From Nostoc commune NIES-4072 (GTDB lineage Bacteria; Cyanobacteriota; Cyanobacteriia; Cyanobacteriales; Nostocaceae), in assembly GCF_003113895.1 (NCBI RefSeq), contig NZ_BDUD01000001.1:6886559-6950558 (forward strand): 64,000 nucleotides of DNA, read 5' to 3'. How positions within the stretch are numbered: the stretch's first letter is position 1; every line of letters begins with the position of its first letter. Both the position numbers and the translations under genes were made by a program. Positions 27,169 through 36,346 of the stretch are shown here, piece by piece. A model generated the notes under the pieces. That model did not search any database. It saw nothing but the letters and a program-made list of their open reading frames with translations, and was not told the origin of the DNA.

Positions 27169-27780
27169 ATGAAAGACCAACAAGGATCTAATCGTATTTC
27201 TTCAGGCGCAATTGCAGCCGTGTCAGCAGTGGTTGTAGCGGTGGGTGGCGGTGTGGCTTGGTTTACTACACACTCCAGCAATACTCCCACACCGTCAAAC
27301 CCCTCTGGGCGCATCGAACAGCCAACACAGCCATCAACTAGGCAGCCAGCTAATGAGCAAAGCCCTAACGTTTATTGGCTCAGACCAACAGACAAAAATG
27401 TTACTTTAGTCCCCCAGCCTGTTAGAGTCGCTTCTATACGAGCCAACCAGCCATTAGAAGCAGCTTTCCAAAGTTTGTTAGCAGGCCCAACAGAAGGGAC
27501 AGATTCCACAACTATCCCCAAAGGAACCAAACTTTTGGGGTTGAAGGCAGAAAATGACGAAGTTCACGTTAATTTATCTGAAGATTTTACCAGTGGTGGT
27601 GGAAGCACATCAATGATGGGTCGCGTGGGACAAGTTGTTTATACTGCGACAACTTTAAATCCCAAAGCCAAAGTGTACATTGACGTGAACGGCAAACCGT
27701 TGGATGTCTTAGGTGGTGAAGGTGTAGAGTTACAACAGCCACTAACTCGTGAAAGCTTTGATAAAAATTATCAACTTTAG
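27169..27780 (+). CDS. GerMN domain-containing protein
   Basis: From ATG 27169 the product has 203 residues. A hydrophobic N-terminal segment (GAIAAVSAVVVAVGGGVAWF) anchors or exports it, a Thr/Ser/Pro linker follows, and the C-terminal GerMN domain includes VYWLRPTDKNVTLVPQPVRV, PLEAAFQSLLAGPTEGTD and LNPKAKVYIDVNGKPLDVLG. GerMN proteins were named from spore germination, but the cyanobacterial role is unknown, probably in the envelope. It converges with an ArsR-type gene. Confidence 0.85.
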   Translation: MKDQQGSNRISSGAIAAVSAVVVAVGGGVAWFTTHSSNTPTPSNPSGRIEQPTQPSTRQPANEQSPNVYWLRPTDKNVTLVPQPVRVASIRANQPLEAAFQSLLAGPTEGTDSTTIPKGTKLLGLKAENDEVHVNLSEDFTSGGGSTSMMGRVGQVVYTATTLNPKAKVYIDVNGKPLDVLGGEGVELQQPLTRESFDKNYQL

Positions 27781-27816
27781 TCATTAGTCATTTTCTTAGG
27801 ACAAATGACAACTAAC

Positions 27817-28164
27817 CTAACGTTTGCCATTTAACACACGAAAATTACGGGCTTGCTGTTCTAACCTTGTGGCAAGGCGATCGCAAACCCGATTACACAA
27901 ATCAAAAATCATTTCATCTTCTACCCGGTAATAGGCGCAAGTTCCTTCACTGCGGCGGCTAAGGATACCTGCTTGCCACATTACCTTCAGGTGTTTTGAC
28001 ACATTTGCCTGAGAAGTCTGTGTTGCCTCTACCAACTCTTGCACGCATTTTTCTTCATCCCGTAATAAGTGGAGCAGCCGCAGGCGCATCGGCTCACTTA
28101 ACAGACTGAAGTATTCAGCTACTTGTTGCACCACTTCTGGCGGTAAAGGCAACGTTTGTTTCAT
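27817..28164 (-). CDS. ArsR/SmtB family transcriptional regulator
   Basis: The 115-aa winged-helix protein has PMRLRLLHLLRDEEKCVQEL, then TQTSQANVSKHLKVMWQAGI as its recognition helix and RRSEGTCAYYRVEDE as the wing. The cysteines at CVQEL and GTCAYY are possible sensor residues, but the canonical alpha3N or alpha5 metal sites are not obvious. No neighbouring metal transporter suggests a target. Confidence 0.88.
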   Translation of the reverse strand: MKQTLPLPPEVVQQVAEYFSLLSEPMRLRLLHLLRDEEKCVQELVEATQTSQANVSKHLKVMWQAGILSRRSEGTCAYYRVEDEMIFDLCNRVCDRLATRLEQQARNFRVLNGKR

Positions 28165-28239
28165 CAGGATTAACCAGCAAGGACTGAAGTTTTAACGATG
28201 ACTCATTTGGGATGACTCATTTCATATATAGATTAATAC

Positions 28240-28797
28240 TTAATCGGGGTTAATTCGCATCAAAGGTTGACCATATTCTACAGGGTCACCATTTTGGAGA
28301 AGAATTTCCATCACTTGTCCAGAGACTTCGGCTTCTATTTCATTCATCAGCTTCATAGCCTCAATGATACAGACCGTTTGACCCTTGCGGACGCGATCGC
28401 CTACTTCCACAAATGCCGCTTCCCCTGGTGCAGGAGCGCGATAAAACGTTCCCACCATAGGGGAAGGCACTTCTACTAATCTCTGGTCAAGGGTTGAAGG
28501 GGAATTTACTGACAACTGTAATTGTGTGCTAGTTCCAGTATTCTCAAACACGCGAGATGTGGACACCTCCGTTACCTGACTCGTGTTCACCTGGTTTCCC
28601 CCAGATGAACCCGATGTCGAGCCAGAACCCACCACACCGCCGAAGGTCGCTTGACCTACCGACAACATCTGATTGCTAACGCTCACAGCCTTACGGACTG
28701 TTAGTTCAAAATCATTGCTTTTGAGCGTTACTTCTGCAATATCTGTTTGGGCGATAGTTGCCAGTAGTTGGCGGATTTCATTAAAGTCCAATGGCAC
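28240..28797 (-). CDS. accB: Acetyl-CoA carboxylase biotin carboxyl carrier protein
   Basis: The 185-aa BCCP carries the biotin used by acetyl-CoA carboxylase in the first step of fatty acid synthesis. The N-terminal helix [20 protein letters not shown] is followed by a Gly/Ser/Thr-rich linker and the biotinyl domain [20 protein letters not shown], with the biotinylated lysine in [11 protein letters not shown]. It lies 110 bp downstream of efp on the same strand, the usual cyanobacterial efp-accB order. Confidence 0.96.
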   Translation of the reverse strand: MPLDFNEIRQLLATIAQTDIAEVTLKSNDFELTVRKAVSVSNQMLSVGQATFGGVVGSGSTSGSSGGNQVNTSQVTEVSTSRVFENTGTSTQLQLSVNSPSTLDQRLVEVPSPMVGTFYRAPAPGEAAFVEVGDRVRKGQTVCIIEAMKLMNEIEAEVSGQVMEILLQNGDPVEYGQPLMRINPD

Positions 28798-28907
28798 AGT
28801 TTTTATTACCTCGACCTATCCGTAAATGAGTATCTTAAGTGTGGCAGGGAATTAAATCCCTATGTAGGGATTTCCATCGGGAACAAGCATCTCCGTAGAG
28901 ATAAAAG

Positions 28908-29465
28908 TTATTCCCTGCTGATATACTTATCTTCCTGGGTATCAACTTTGATGCGTTCTCCTTGAGAAATAAACAAAGGAACCATCACAACTGCACCAGT
29001 TTCTAAAGTCGCGGGTTTTGAGCCACCGGTAGCAGTGTCACCTTTTAAACCTGGATCTGTTTGTACAATTTCCAGAACCACAGACTTAGGTAATTCTACT
29101 CCCAGCACCTGGTCGCCCCACTTAATAACTTCAGCTTCCATACCTTCCTTGAGGTATTTGACGCGATCGCCAATTTGTTCGCGGGTCAATCTGCCTTCTT
29201 CGTAGGTTTCCATATCCATAAAGACGAACTCATCGCCCTCTTTATAGGTATGCTGCATCGTGCTTTTTTCTAGCGTGGCTTGCGGAACTGTTTCCCCGGC
29301 TCGGAACGTTTTTTCCATCACGCTGCCACTCTGGACATTTTTTAACTTAGTTCGTACAAAAGCGGAACCTTTGCCTGGCTTGACGTGCAGGAATTCTAGC
29401 ACTCGCCATACAGACCCATCTAATACAATTGAAACACCGGGTCGAAAGTCGTTACTGGAGATCAT
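28908..29465 (-). CDS. efp: Translation elongation factor P
   Basis: The 185-aa protein is EF-P, which rescues ribosomes stalled at polyproline. The N-terminal KOW-like domain has [19 protein letters not shown] with the modifiable lysine position in PGKGSA. The OB domains follow, including [20 protein letters not shown]. Length and order match the family. It precedes accB in a likely operon. Confidence 0.96.
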   Translation of the reverse strand: MISSNDFRPGVSIVLDGSVWRVLEFLHVKPGKGSAFVRTKLKNVQSGSVMEKTFRAGETVPQATLEKSTMQHTYKEGDEFVFMDMETYEEGRLTREQIGDRVKYLKEGMEAEVIKWGDQVLGVELPKSVVLEIVQTDPGLKGDTATGGSKPATLETGAVVMVPLFISQGERIKVDTQEDKYISRE

Positions 29466-29652
29466 GAAACTTTCAAATTTTGGAAGACAATCGGCATTTA
29501 TTGTACCCTTCTAGGGTCGTCATTGGGCATTTCTCATTAGTCATTAGTCATTTGTCATTAGTCATTAGTCATTTATCCTCCGCCCTTAACGTGGGAAGAT
29601 TATTGATGGGTTACGTCCAGTCAACAATCTAATGCTGCATTTGAGTTATCCC

Positions 29653-30759
29653 ATGCTTAACTTATTAAAATCCTGGCTGAAGAACAGCCTAATGGCAATA
29701 CTGCTGGTAACAATATTTTTAGGCATAACTACAGCTGGGTGGACTCCCTCCAGTAGCGCCGCGCTGCCAGCCGGCAACGCAATTACCGACGGTAAGGCTT
29801 TGTTGCGGTATGCACTCCCGATAGATAACAAACCTGTACGGCAACTACAAGCCAGTTTAGAGGACATCTCTGCCCAACTACGGGCGAATCGGCGCTGGGG
29901 TGCTATTTCCAAGGACATCAGCCAAGCATCCCGCATTCTCGATAAACCCTCCCAAATCTTAACAAGCGTTCCTGAAGAACGCCAACCCCAAGCCGAAGCT
30001 TGGATTACCGAGTTGAAATCTGGGGTGGGAAAACTGGAAGAATTGGCGAAGAGTAAAGATAAAGAACAAATTCTCGAAGAGAGAGGCAAACTTCTGAATC
30101 TCGTTACTCAGTTAGAAGAGTCAATGGTGAAAGAATTCCCCTTTGAAGTGCCTGCCCAATATAGCAACCTACCACAACTTAAAGGTCGTGCCACAGTAGA
30201 AATCAAAACTAACAAAGGCGATTTGACCCTAGTCGTAGATGGTTATAGTGCCCCTGTCACTGCTGGGAATTTTGTAGATTTGGTGCACAGGGGTTTTTAT
30301 AATGGCTTAGAATTTACCCGTTCTGAAGAATCTTACTTTCTGCAAACTGGAGATCCAGAAGGTAAAGACGTGGGTTTCATTGATCCAAACACAGGTAAAT
30401 ATCGCGCTATTCCCTTAGAAGTCTTAGTTGAAGGTGATAAAGCACCTACTTATGGCATTACACTAGAAGAAGCTGGTCGTTACGTTGATATGCCAGTTTT
30501 ACCTTTCTCTGCCTTTGGGGCAGTGGTGATGGCTCGTCCCGAAAGTGAAGTGAATGGTGGATCTTCACAATTCTTCTTCTTCCTCTTTGAACCAGAACTC
30601 ACCCCCGCCGGACGCAACCTATTAGATGGTCGCTATGCCGTGTTTGGCTATCTCACTGAAGGCAAAGAAGTTTTGGATAAACTGAAGGCTGGTGACAAAA
30701 TAGAATCGGCAAAAGTCGTTCAGGGAATAGAAAATCTGGTTGAGCCGCAAGCAGCATAA
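29653..30759 (+). CDS. Cyclophilin-type peptidylprolyl isomerase (thylakoid lumen type)
   Basis: From ATG 29653 the protein has about 368 residues. A signal peptide (LKNSLMAILLVTIFLGITTA) ends near SSSAALPAG. A helical region of about 130 residues follows (KPVRQLQASLEDISAQLRAN), then a cyclophilin domain with VDGYSAPVTAGNFVDLVHRG, ADPVMA-like VVMARPESEVNGGSSQFFFF and GRYAVFGYLTEG. This layout resembles the lumenal TLP40 cyclophilins linked to photosystem II repair. The Leu-rich N-terminal region matches that group. Confidence 0.85.
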   Translation: MLNLLKSWLKNSLMAILLVTIFLGITTAGWTPSSSAALPAGNAITDGKALLRYALPIDNKPVRQLQASLEDISAQLRANRRWGAISKDISQASRILDKPSQILTSVPEERQPQAEAWITELKSGVGKLEELAKSKDKEQILEERGKLLNLVTQLEESMVKEFPFEVPAQYSNLPQLKGRATVEIKTNKGDLTLVVDGYSAPVTAGNFVDLVHRGFYNGLEFTRSEESYFLQTGDPEGKDVGFIDPNTGKYRAIPLEVLVEGDKAPTYGITLEEAGRYVDMPVLPFSAFGAVVMARPESEVNGGSSQFFFFLFEPELTPAGRNLLDGRYAVFGYLTEGKEVLDKLKAGDKIESAKVVQGIENLVEPQAA

Positions 30760-30790
30760 GAAGAGAGCAGGGGGAGAATAATTCTTGTAC

Positions 30791-30810
30791 AGACGCGATT
30801 AATCGCGTCT
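30791..30810. repeat. Perfect 20-bp palindrome AGACGCGATTAATCGCGTCT
   Basis: This perfect palindrome overlaps the 3' end of the convergent Uma2 gene, whose stop codon lies inside it. Related copies occur at 11364-11428 and about 38615-38636. It may work as a bidirectional terminator or as a mobile repeat. Confidence 0.75.
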
Positions 30811-31386
30811 CCCCTGATTTAGATTTCCGGCGGTGAATATTTGATCAACTGCGACCGCTAATTCTGGAAAAGTCCGTGATCCAATTTGCTGATTAGCAGT
30901 AAAAACTGTTTCTTCGTAAAATCCATCTTCCAGTAATAACACTGAAATCTTCCCTTCTAGAGGATCTACAATCCAATATTCAGGAACCTCTAAAGCCGCA
31001 TATTCAGAACGCTTATGGCGATAGTCCCGTTTCACCGACTCTGGACTGACCACCTCGACAATTAGTAACGGCGGTGACTGAAATACTGCTGAGGCATTCA
31101 GCAATTCTCTGGCTTGTTCCACTGTCACTACGCACAAATCAGTCAACCTGGATTTATTTCTACCCGTTCTCACCCCACTTTCCCGAAAACTCAGCCAAGT
31201 AGAGTTACAACGTTTGATTTCTGCTTTCAAGGCAGTATCCAAAAAATCGACAATCAGAAAATGTTCAATAGTTGGTGGATTCATTAACTCTAGCTTGCCA
31301 TCCACCAGTTCATAATGGAAACCGTTGCCATCATCATAGGTTAAGTACTCCTCAAATGTGATGCTGGTTACTGGTGTTGTTACCAT
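30799..31386 (-). CDS. Uma2 family (DUF820) putative restriction endonuclease
   Basis: The 195-aa protein has ITFEEYLTYDDGNGFHYELV, the acidic LTDLCVVTVEQ, PPLLIVEVVSPESVKRDYRH and VPEYWIVDPLEGKISVLLLE, all Uma2 hallmarks. The last codons and the stop are made by the palindromic repeat at 30791-30810, so the C-terminus has been reshaped by repeat insertion. Confidence 0.88.
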   Translation of the reverse strand: MVTTPVTSITFEEYLTYDDGNGFHYELVDGKLELMNPPTIEHFLIVDFLDTALKAEIKRCNSTWLSFRESGVRTGRNKSRLTDLCVVTVEQARELLNASAVFQSPPLLIVEVVSPESVKRDYRHKRSEYAALEVPEYWIVDPLEGKISVLLLEDGFYEETVFTANQQIGSRTFPELAVAVDQIFTAGNLNQGRRD

Positions 31387-31454
31387 CCCAACTGACTCCT
31401 AGACGATACCCTTATTTTAAACAGTAAAACAAATCATCAGTTTTCTTCGTAATT

Positions 31455-32519
31455 TTGCAACACGAAAAACCGATTGTGAACAGTGAGTTATCTTCTCAAC
31501 AAGTCAAAGACATTGGTGAACAAGGTCTTTTAAAAAGATTGCAGCGCTTTTGTCCTCCAGAAATTATCGGCGATGATGCCGCAGTACTTGAGACTGCACC
31601 AGGGCAATCTTTAGTGGTAACTACAGATGTACTGGTTGATGGCGTGCATTTTAGCAACATCACCACTTCCCCAGAAGATGCTGGTTGGAGGGCTGCTGCT
31701 GCCAATTTATCAGATTTAGCAGCAATGGGTGCTTCTCCATTGGGAATCACTGTCGGGTTGGGACTACCCGGTGAAGTTAGAGTAAGCTGGGTTGAGCGGC
31801 TGTACCAGGGAATGACAGAATGCCTGCAAAAATACAATACCTCAATTGTTGGGGGTGATATTGTGCGATCGCCTGTGACGACTCTGGCAATTACTGCTTT
31901 TGGTCAAGTTAACCCTAGCCAAATTATCCGCCGTTCTGCTGCTGTTGTGGGAAATGCGATCATCGTTACAGGCGTTCATGGAGCCTCAAAAGCGGGCTTA
32001 GAACTGCTCTTGCATCCCGAATTAGGACAAGACCTCAACGACGAAGAAAAGACGGCTCTAATCCGCGCCCACCAACGCCCACAGCCACGATTAGATGTCT
32101 TACCAATCCTCTGGAAAATTTTAGCATCCCCATGCCCCATGCCCCATGCCCCATGCCCATTGCCCATTGCTGGTATGGATAGTAGCGATGGTTTAGCAGA
32201 TGCGATTATTCAAATTTGCCGCGCCAGTGGTGTTGGCGCTCTCTTAGAACGAAGAGAAATTCCTTTACCAAAAACTTTTAACTATTGGCTGACACAAGAG
32301 CAAGGGCTGGAATATGCTCTATACGGTGGCGAAGACTTTGAATTAGTGCTGTGCTTGCCACAAGAGTTAGCATCAGCCTTAGTCCAACATCTTGGCGAAG
32401 GTGCTGCGATCGTAGGTAGTATTACTTCGGGATCAACAGTACTATTGCACGACCAACAAAAAAAATTCCCTGACCAAGTTCTAAGTCTTAGCCAGGGATT
32501 TCAACATTTCAATAGTTAA
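31455..32519 (+). CDS. thiL: Thiamine-monophosphate kinase with an in-frame repeat insertion
   Basis: ThiL phosphorylates thiamine monophosphate to thiamine diphosphate. The 354-aa frame has IIGDDAAVLETAPGQSLVVT, the metal site TTDVLVDGVHF, AAANLSDLAAMGASPLGITV, GGDIVRSP and GMDSSDGLADAIIQICRASG. Between ILWKILA and AGMDSSDG lies SPCPMPHAPCPLPI, encoded by a 7-bp ATGCCCC/TTGCCCA tandem repeat at 32132-32166. The start is TTG 31455 or GTG 31476. The reading frame is kept, so the enzyme is probably functional. Confidence 0.92.
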   Translation: MQHEKPIVNSELSSQQVKDIGEQGLLKRLQRFCPPEIIGDDAAVLETAPGQSLVVTTDVLVDGVHFSNITTSPEDAGWRAAAANLSDLAAMGASPLGITVGLGLPGEVRVSWVERLYQGMTECLQKYNTSIVGGDIVRSPVTTLAITAFGQVNPSQIIRRSAAVVGNAIIVTGVHGASKAGLELLLHPELGQDLNDEEKTALIRAHQRPQPRLDVLPILWKILASPCPMPHAPCPLPIAGMDSSDGLADAIIQICRASGVGALLERREIPLPKTFNYWLTQEQGLEYALYGGEDFELVLCLPQELASALVQHLGEGAAIVGSITSGSTVLLHDQQKKFPDQVLSLSQGFQHFNS

Positions 32520-32597
32520 GAGTTATGAGTTATGAGTTATGAGTTTTAATTCCTAACTCCTCACTCCTCACTCCTCACTCCTCACTCCTAACTTTTT
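32520..32597. repeat. STRR array (GAGTTAT / ACTCCTC repeats)
   Basis: AGTTATG units are followed by CTCACTC/CTCCTCA units, 7-bp period, between the convergent thiL and gap2 genes. The two halves are complementary enough to form a hairpin that could terminate transcription from both sides. Confidence 0.65.
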
Positions 32598-32599
32598 AA

Positions 32600-33613
32600 T
32601 TAAACCCACTTCTCAGCTACTAATTCTGCCAAATCCAAAACTCGTTGGCTGTAACCCCACTCGTTGTCATACCACGCCATAACTTTTACTAGGTCATTGC
32701 CCATAACCAAAGTCAAGCTAGCATCAACAATCGAAGAAGCATCACTACCTTGATAATCGGAAGATACCAATTCTAGTTGGCTATAGTCCAAAATGCCTTT
32801 GAGTGGCCCTTCGGAAGCATCTTTGAGAGCTTGGTTAACTTCTTCAGTAATAGTACGCTTCTCAACCTGAACTACGAAATCTACCATTGAGACGTTCGGG
32901 GTCGGTACGCGTAAGGCAACACCATTTAGTTTGCCTTTGAGGTCTGGGATAACCAGTGCCACAGCTTTTGCTGCACCAGTAGAGGTGGGTACAATGTTAA
33001 TTGCTGCTGCCCTCGCCCGTCGTAAATCCCGGTGAGAAGCGTCTAGCAAGCGTTGGTCACCTGTATAGCTATGGGTGGTGGTCATCGTACCTTTGATGAT
33101 GCCAAACTTATCGTTCAACACCTTGGCAATCGGTGCCAAGCAGTTGGTAGTACAGCTAGCGTTACTGATAATGTGGTGTTTGTTGTGGTCATAGTCGTGA
33201 TGATTCACACCAACCACAAAAGTGCCATCCTCGTTTTTACCAGGAGCGGTAATCAGAACTTTCTTGGCTCCAGCATTTACATGCTTGAGCGCTCCTTCTT
33301 TGCTAGTAAATACCCCGGTTGCTTCGATAATTAGGTCAATTTCCCACTCTTTCCAGGGCAAGTTTTCTGGGTTGCGATCGGATACGCACTTAATGGTCTT
33401 ACCGTTAACGATGATAGAGTTATCATCGGCACTAATCTCAGCATCCTTAATCTTCCCTAGCATTGAGTCATACTTCAGCAGATGAGCATTGGTTCTAGGG
33501 TCTGAAGTGTCATTAATAGCCACAAGGTCGATTTGACTATTCTCTCTACCCACCCAGCAGCGTGCAAAGTTACGTCCAATCCGCCCGAAACCGTTGATTG
33601 CAACTCTAATCAC
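32600..33613 (-). CDS. gap2: Glyceraldehyde-3-phosphate dehydrogenase, Gap2-type
   Basis: From GTG 33613 ([20 protein letters not shown]) the protein has 337 residues, the usual Gap2 length. The frame is open 17 codons upstream, but that extension does not fit. Catalytic Cys is in [32 protein letters not shown] and the neighbouring thiL, nadD, murC and murB match the gap2 locus of Anabaena, so this is the photosynthetic, NADP-using anabolic isoform of the Calvin cycle. A G9 homopolymer lies at 33677-33685 just upstream. Confidence 0.93.
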   Translation of the reverse strand: MIRVAINGFGRIGRNFARCWVGRENSQIDLVAINDTSDPRTNAHLLKYDSMLGKIKDAEISADDNSIIVNGKTIKCVSDRNPENLPWKEWEIDLIIEATGVFTSKEGALKHVNAGAKKVLITAPGKNEDGTFVVGVNHHDYDHNKHHIISNASCTTNCLAPIAKVLNDKFGIIKGTMTTTHSYTGDQRLLDASHRDLRRARAAAINIVPTSTGAAKAVALVIPDLKGKLNGVALRVPTPNVSMVDFVVQVEKRTITEEVNQALKDASEGPLKGILDYSQLELVSSDYQGSDASSIVDASLTLVMGNDLVKVMAWYDNEWGYSQRVLDLAELVAEKWV

Positions 33614-33729
33614 AGTGTCTTGCCCTCTGTATTTATGCTTATATGTTGATATCGTTGACCCCAATCATATCGCAAAGGGGGGGGGCACTTTTAACCATAA
33701 AGTGTTATATCAACAAAAAAACACATAAT

Positions 33730-34356
33730 TTATTCAGATTTGTTCGAGTAGAGATTGTTGTTAGTGATATATGATCTAACCGATTCTGGGACTAAATAAC
33801 GAATTGACTGGCGTTCGCGGCAAAATTTGCGAATTAGACTTGACGAAACTCCGACTATTGGTATATCTAAGAGTTGCCAGTGAATGCTATATGACTGCTC
33901 CCTCAGTTGTTGCTCCACTTGCTTGCAGATTAATTTACTTTGAGTTATAGTCTCACCACCTAGCAGTCGGGGTGCTATTAACCAATCACACATTTGTGCT
34001 AGTTCGTGTCCACGGTACCAACGGGGTAAAGTTTGGAAAGTATCCAAGCCTACGATCCAGTACCAGTGAGTATTTGGGTAAGAAGCAGATAAGTCTATCA
34101 GGGTGTTAATGGCATAAGAAGTCCCAGAGAGATTTGCCTCCACTAGTGAGACAGTAAACGCTGGGTTATCTTCTATGGCTAATTGCAGCATTGCCACACG
34201 ATGCTCAAACAAAGCTGCTTGTTTATGAGGAGGATTTAGGGATGGCACCCAAATTACCTTTTCAAGGGATACTTGATGCAAAGCTCTCTCGGCTACGAGC
34301 AGGTGTCCGCAATGAATTGGATCAAATGTGCCACCAAAAATTGCTAGTTGCTGCAT
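33730..34356 (-). CDS. nadD: Nicotinate-nucleotide adenylyltransferase
   Basis: From ATG 34356 (MQQLAIFGGTFDPIHCGHLL) the protein has about 208 residues. The nucleotidyltransferase motif GGTFDPIHCGH and the C-terminal ISSTKxR-like GVSSSLIRKFCRERQSIRYL are present. It forms deamido-NAD from nicotinate mononucleotide in NAD synthesis. The frame is open 16 codons upstream, but the motif normally lies near residue 7. It points the same way as gap2, 117 bp upstream of it. Confidence 0.9.
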   Translation of the reverse strand: MQQLAIFGGTFDPIHCGHLLVAERALHQVSLEKVIWVPSLNPPHKQAALFEHRVAMLQLAIEDNPAFTVSLVEANLSGTSYAINTLIDLSASYPNTHWYWIVGLDTFQTLPRWYRGHELAQMCDWLIAPRLLGGETITQSKLICKQVEQQLREQSYSIHWQLLDIPIVGVSSSLIRKFCRERQSIRYLVPESVRSYITNNNLYSNKSE

Positions 34357-34758
34357 CCAGTTATGGGTGGATTTTATGCAATTGAAAAATAGTTTCATTA
34401 CCAATGTACTATTGTAGTCAATTCATGCCTAGACTGGATGCAATTTAAAATCAGCTTTACTAACAATGTATGATGTAGCCAATTCCAGTAAGGTAGCCAA
34501 AAAGATGTATTTGACATCACAAGAATTTCTTTCCCGATGCGGCCAAAATTTTCAGAATAATCTTAAAAACAGTTCAGAAATAGTAAAAACCTCTAACCAA
34601 GGTAAAATCATTCTGAACAAGCAAAACCAGAGCAGAAATATCATCTGGCCATCAAACATAAACATGATTAAGGGATAGTTACGGTAAAAATCAAATTCCT
34701 GTTATGATACGCGTGTCATTTGTGATTATGGTGTGGTGTGGTGTAAAAGGAGCAAGAA

Positions 34759-36222
34759 ATGACTAATTCTGTAGATTTTAGTGGTAGACCATTTCATTTC
34801 ATTGGCATCGGTGGTATAGGTATGTCTGCTCTGGCATACGTTCTCGCCAAGCGTCAATTTCCAGTATCAGGTTCGGATCTTCGTCCTAACCATATTACGC
34901 ACAAATTAGAATCTATCGGCGCTCATATTTTTGGTAAACAAGAGGCAAGTAATCTCGAATTCTTTCTGCCTCAGGTATTAGCGAATGCAGTAGTATTAAA
35001 TTCACAAGAAGAATTACCTACTGTTACTAACTCAATACTGCCTCAAGTCATTTGTTCAACTGCAATTAACACGAATAATTTAGAATACAAAGCAGCGCTG
35101 GAATTAGGTTGCCCAATTTTACATCGTTCAGATGTACTAGCAGCTTTAATCGCCGATTACCACAGTATTGCAGTGGCAGGAACACACGGCAAAACTACAA
35201 CCAGTAGCATGATTGGCTATATGCTTCTGGAAGCAGGTCTAGACCCAACGATTTTAGTAGGTGGTGAAGTCAATGCTTGGGAAGGCAATGCTCGATTGGG
35301 ACAAAGCCAATATTTGGTAGCCGAAGCAGATGAATCTGATGGTTCCTTGGTAAAACACGCTCCAGAGATTGGCATCATTACCAATATTGAACTCGATCAT
35401 CCAGACCATTACGAGACATTAGAAGAAGTCATTGACATCTTCCAGACATTTGCTAAGGGTTGTAAAACGTTAATAGGTAGCATTGATTGTGCTACAGTGC
35501 GCGATCGCTTGCAACCCACAATCAGCTACAGCTTATACTCAGACACCGACGCTGATTACAGCGTTACTAATATTGATTATCGTGCTGATGGCACCACAGC
35601 TCTAGTTTGGGAAAGAGGCAAAGCTTTGGGCGTGTTGAAGTTACGCCTGCTAAGTCGGCACAATCTCAGTAATGCCTTAGCAGCAGTAGCTGTTGGTCGC
35701 CTCTTAGGCTTAGAATTTGGAGAAATTGCTAAAGGTATCGCCACCTTTGAGGGAGCAAGACGCCGCTTTGAGTTCCGGGGTGAAGTCGATGGTATTACCT
35801 TCATCGATGACTATGCTCATCATCCTAGCGAGATTCGCGCTACGCTTGCCGCAGCACGCTTACAAGCAAGACCAGGACAAAGAGTAGTAGCTATCTTCCA
35901 ACCTCATCGCTATAGCCGTACACTCACCTTTTTAGATGAATTTGCCGATTCCTTTACCCATGCTGATTTGGTTGTGCTGACTGATATTTACAGTGCAGGC
36001 GAACCCAATTTAGGGCAAATTACTGGTGAACATCTAGCGGCGGAAATTGCTAAACAGCATTCCCAGGTAGTTTATCAACCAACTTTATCCTCAGTGTGTG
36101 AGTTCTTGCTGCAAACACTACGCCCAGGAGACTTGGCGCTGTTTTTGGGGGCTGGGAACTTGAATCAAGTGATTCCTGAAATAATTACGACATTTTGTGA
36201 ACCTGCTAAAGCCACATCTTAA
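34759..36222 (+). CDS. murC: UDP-N-acetylmuramate--L-alanine ligase
   Basis: The 487-aa ligase adds L-Ala to UDP-MurNAc in peptidoglycan synthesis. The N-terminal Rossmann motif is FIGIGGIGMSALAYVLAKR, ATP-binding AVAGTHGKTTTSSMIGYMLL near residue 138, and the catalytic DYAHHPSEIRATLAAAR near residue 350. AAAAGGAGCAAG at 34745-34756 is a strong ribosome site. It is followed by murB on the same strand. Confidence 0.97.
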   Translation: MTNSVDFSGRPFHFIGIGGIGMSALAYVLAKRQFPVSGSDLRPNHITHKLESIGAHIFGKQEASNLEFFLPQVLANAVVLNSQEELPTVTNSILPQVICSTAINTNNLEYKAALELGCPILHRSDVLAALIADYHSIAVAGTHGKTTTSSMIGYMLLEAGLDPTILVGGEVNAWEGNARLGQSQYLVAEADESDGSLVKHAPEIGIITNIELDHPDHYETLEEVIDIFQTFAKGCKTLIGSIDCATVRDRLQPTISYSLYSDTDADYSVTNIDYRADGTTALVWERGKALGVLKLRLLSRHNLSNALAAVAVGRLLGLEFGEIAKGIATFEGARRRFEFRGEVDGITFIDDYAHHPSEIRATLAAARLQARPGQRVVAIFQPHRYSRTLTFLDEFADSFTHADLVVLTDIYSAGEPNLGQITGEHLAAEIAKQHSQVVYQPTLSSVCEFLLQTLRPGDLALFLGAGNLNQVIPEIITTFCEPAKATS

Positions 36223-36346
36223 GTGGAGACTTTGCGAAGTTTTATTTCTGAGCAAAGTGCCTGTCTAGCAATGGTTCCATAGGTTAACTCTATTACCGTA
36301 TCTTTACGGTAAATAAATGTAAAAATTTTACCAAAAAAAAGTAAAA

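Noticed and set aside
34466..34678. 70-aa plus-strand frame before murC
   Set aside because: Rich in Asn, Lys and Ser with no domain or ribosome site. It more likely is the murC leader region.
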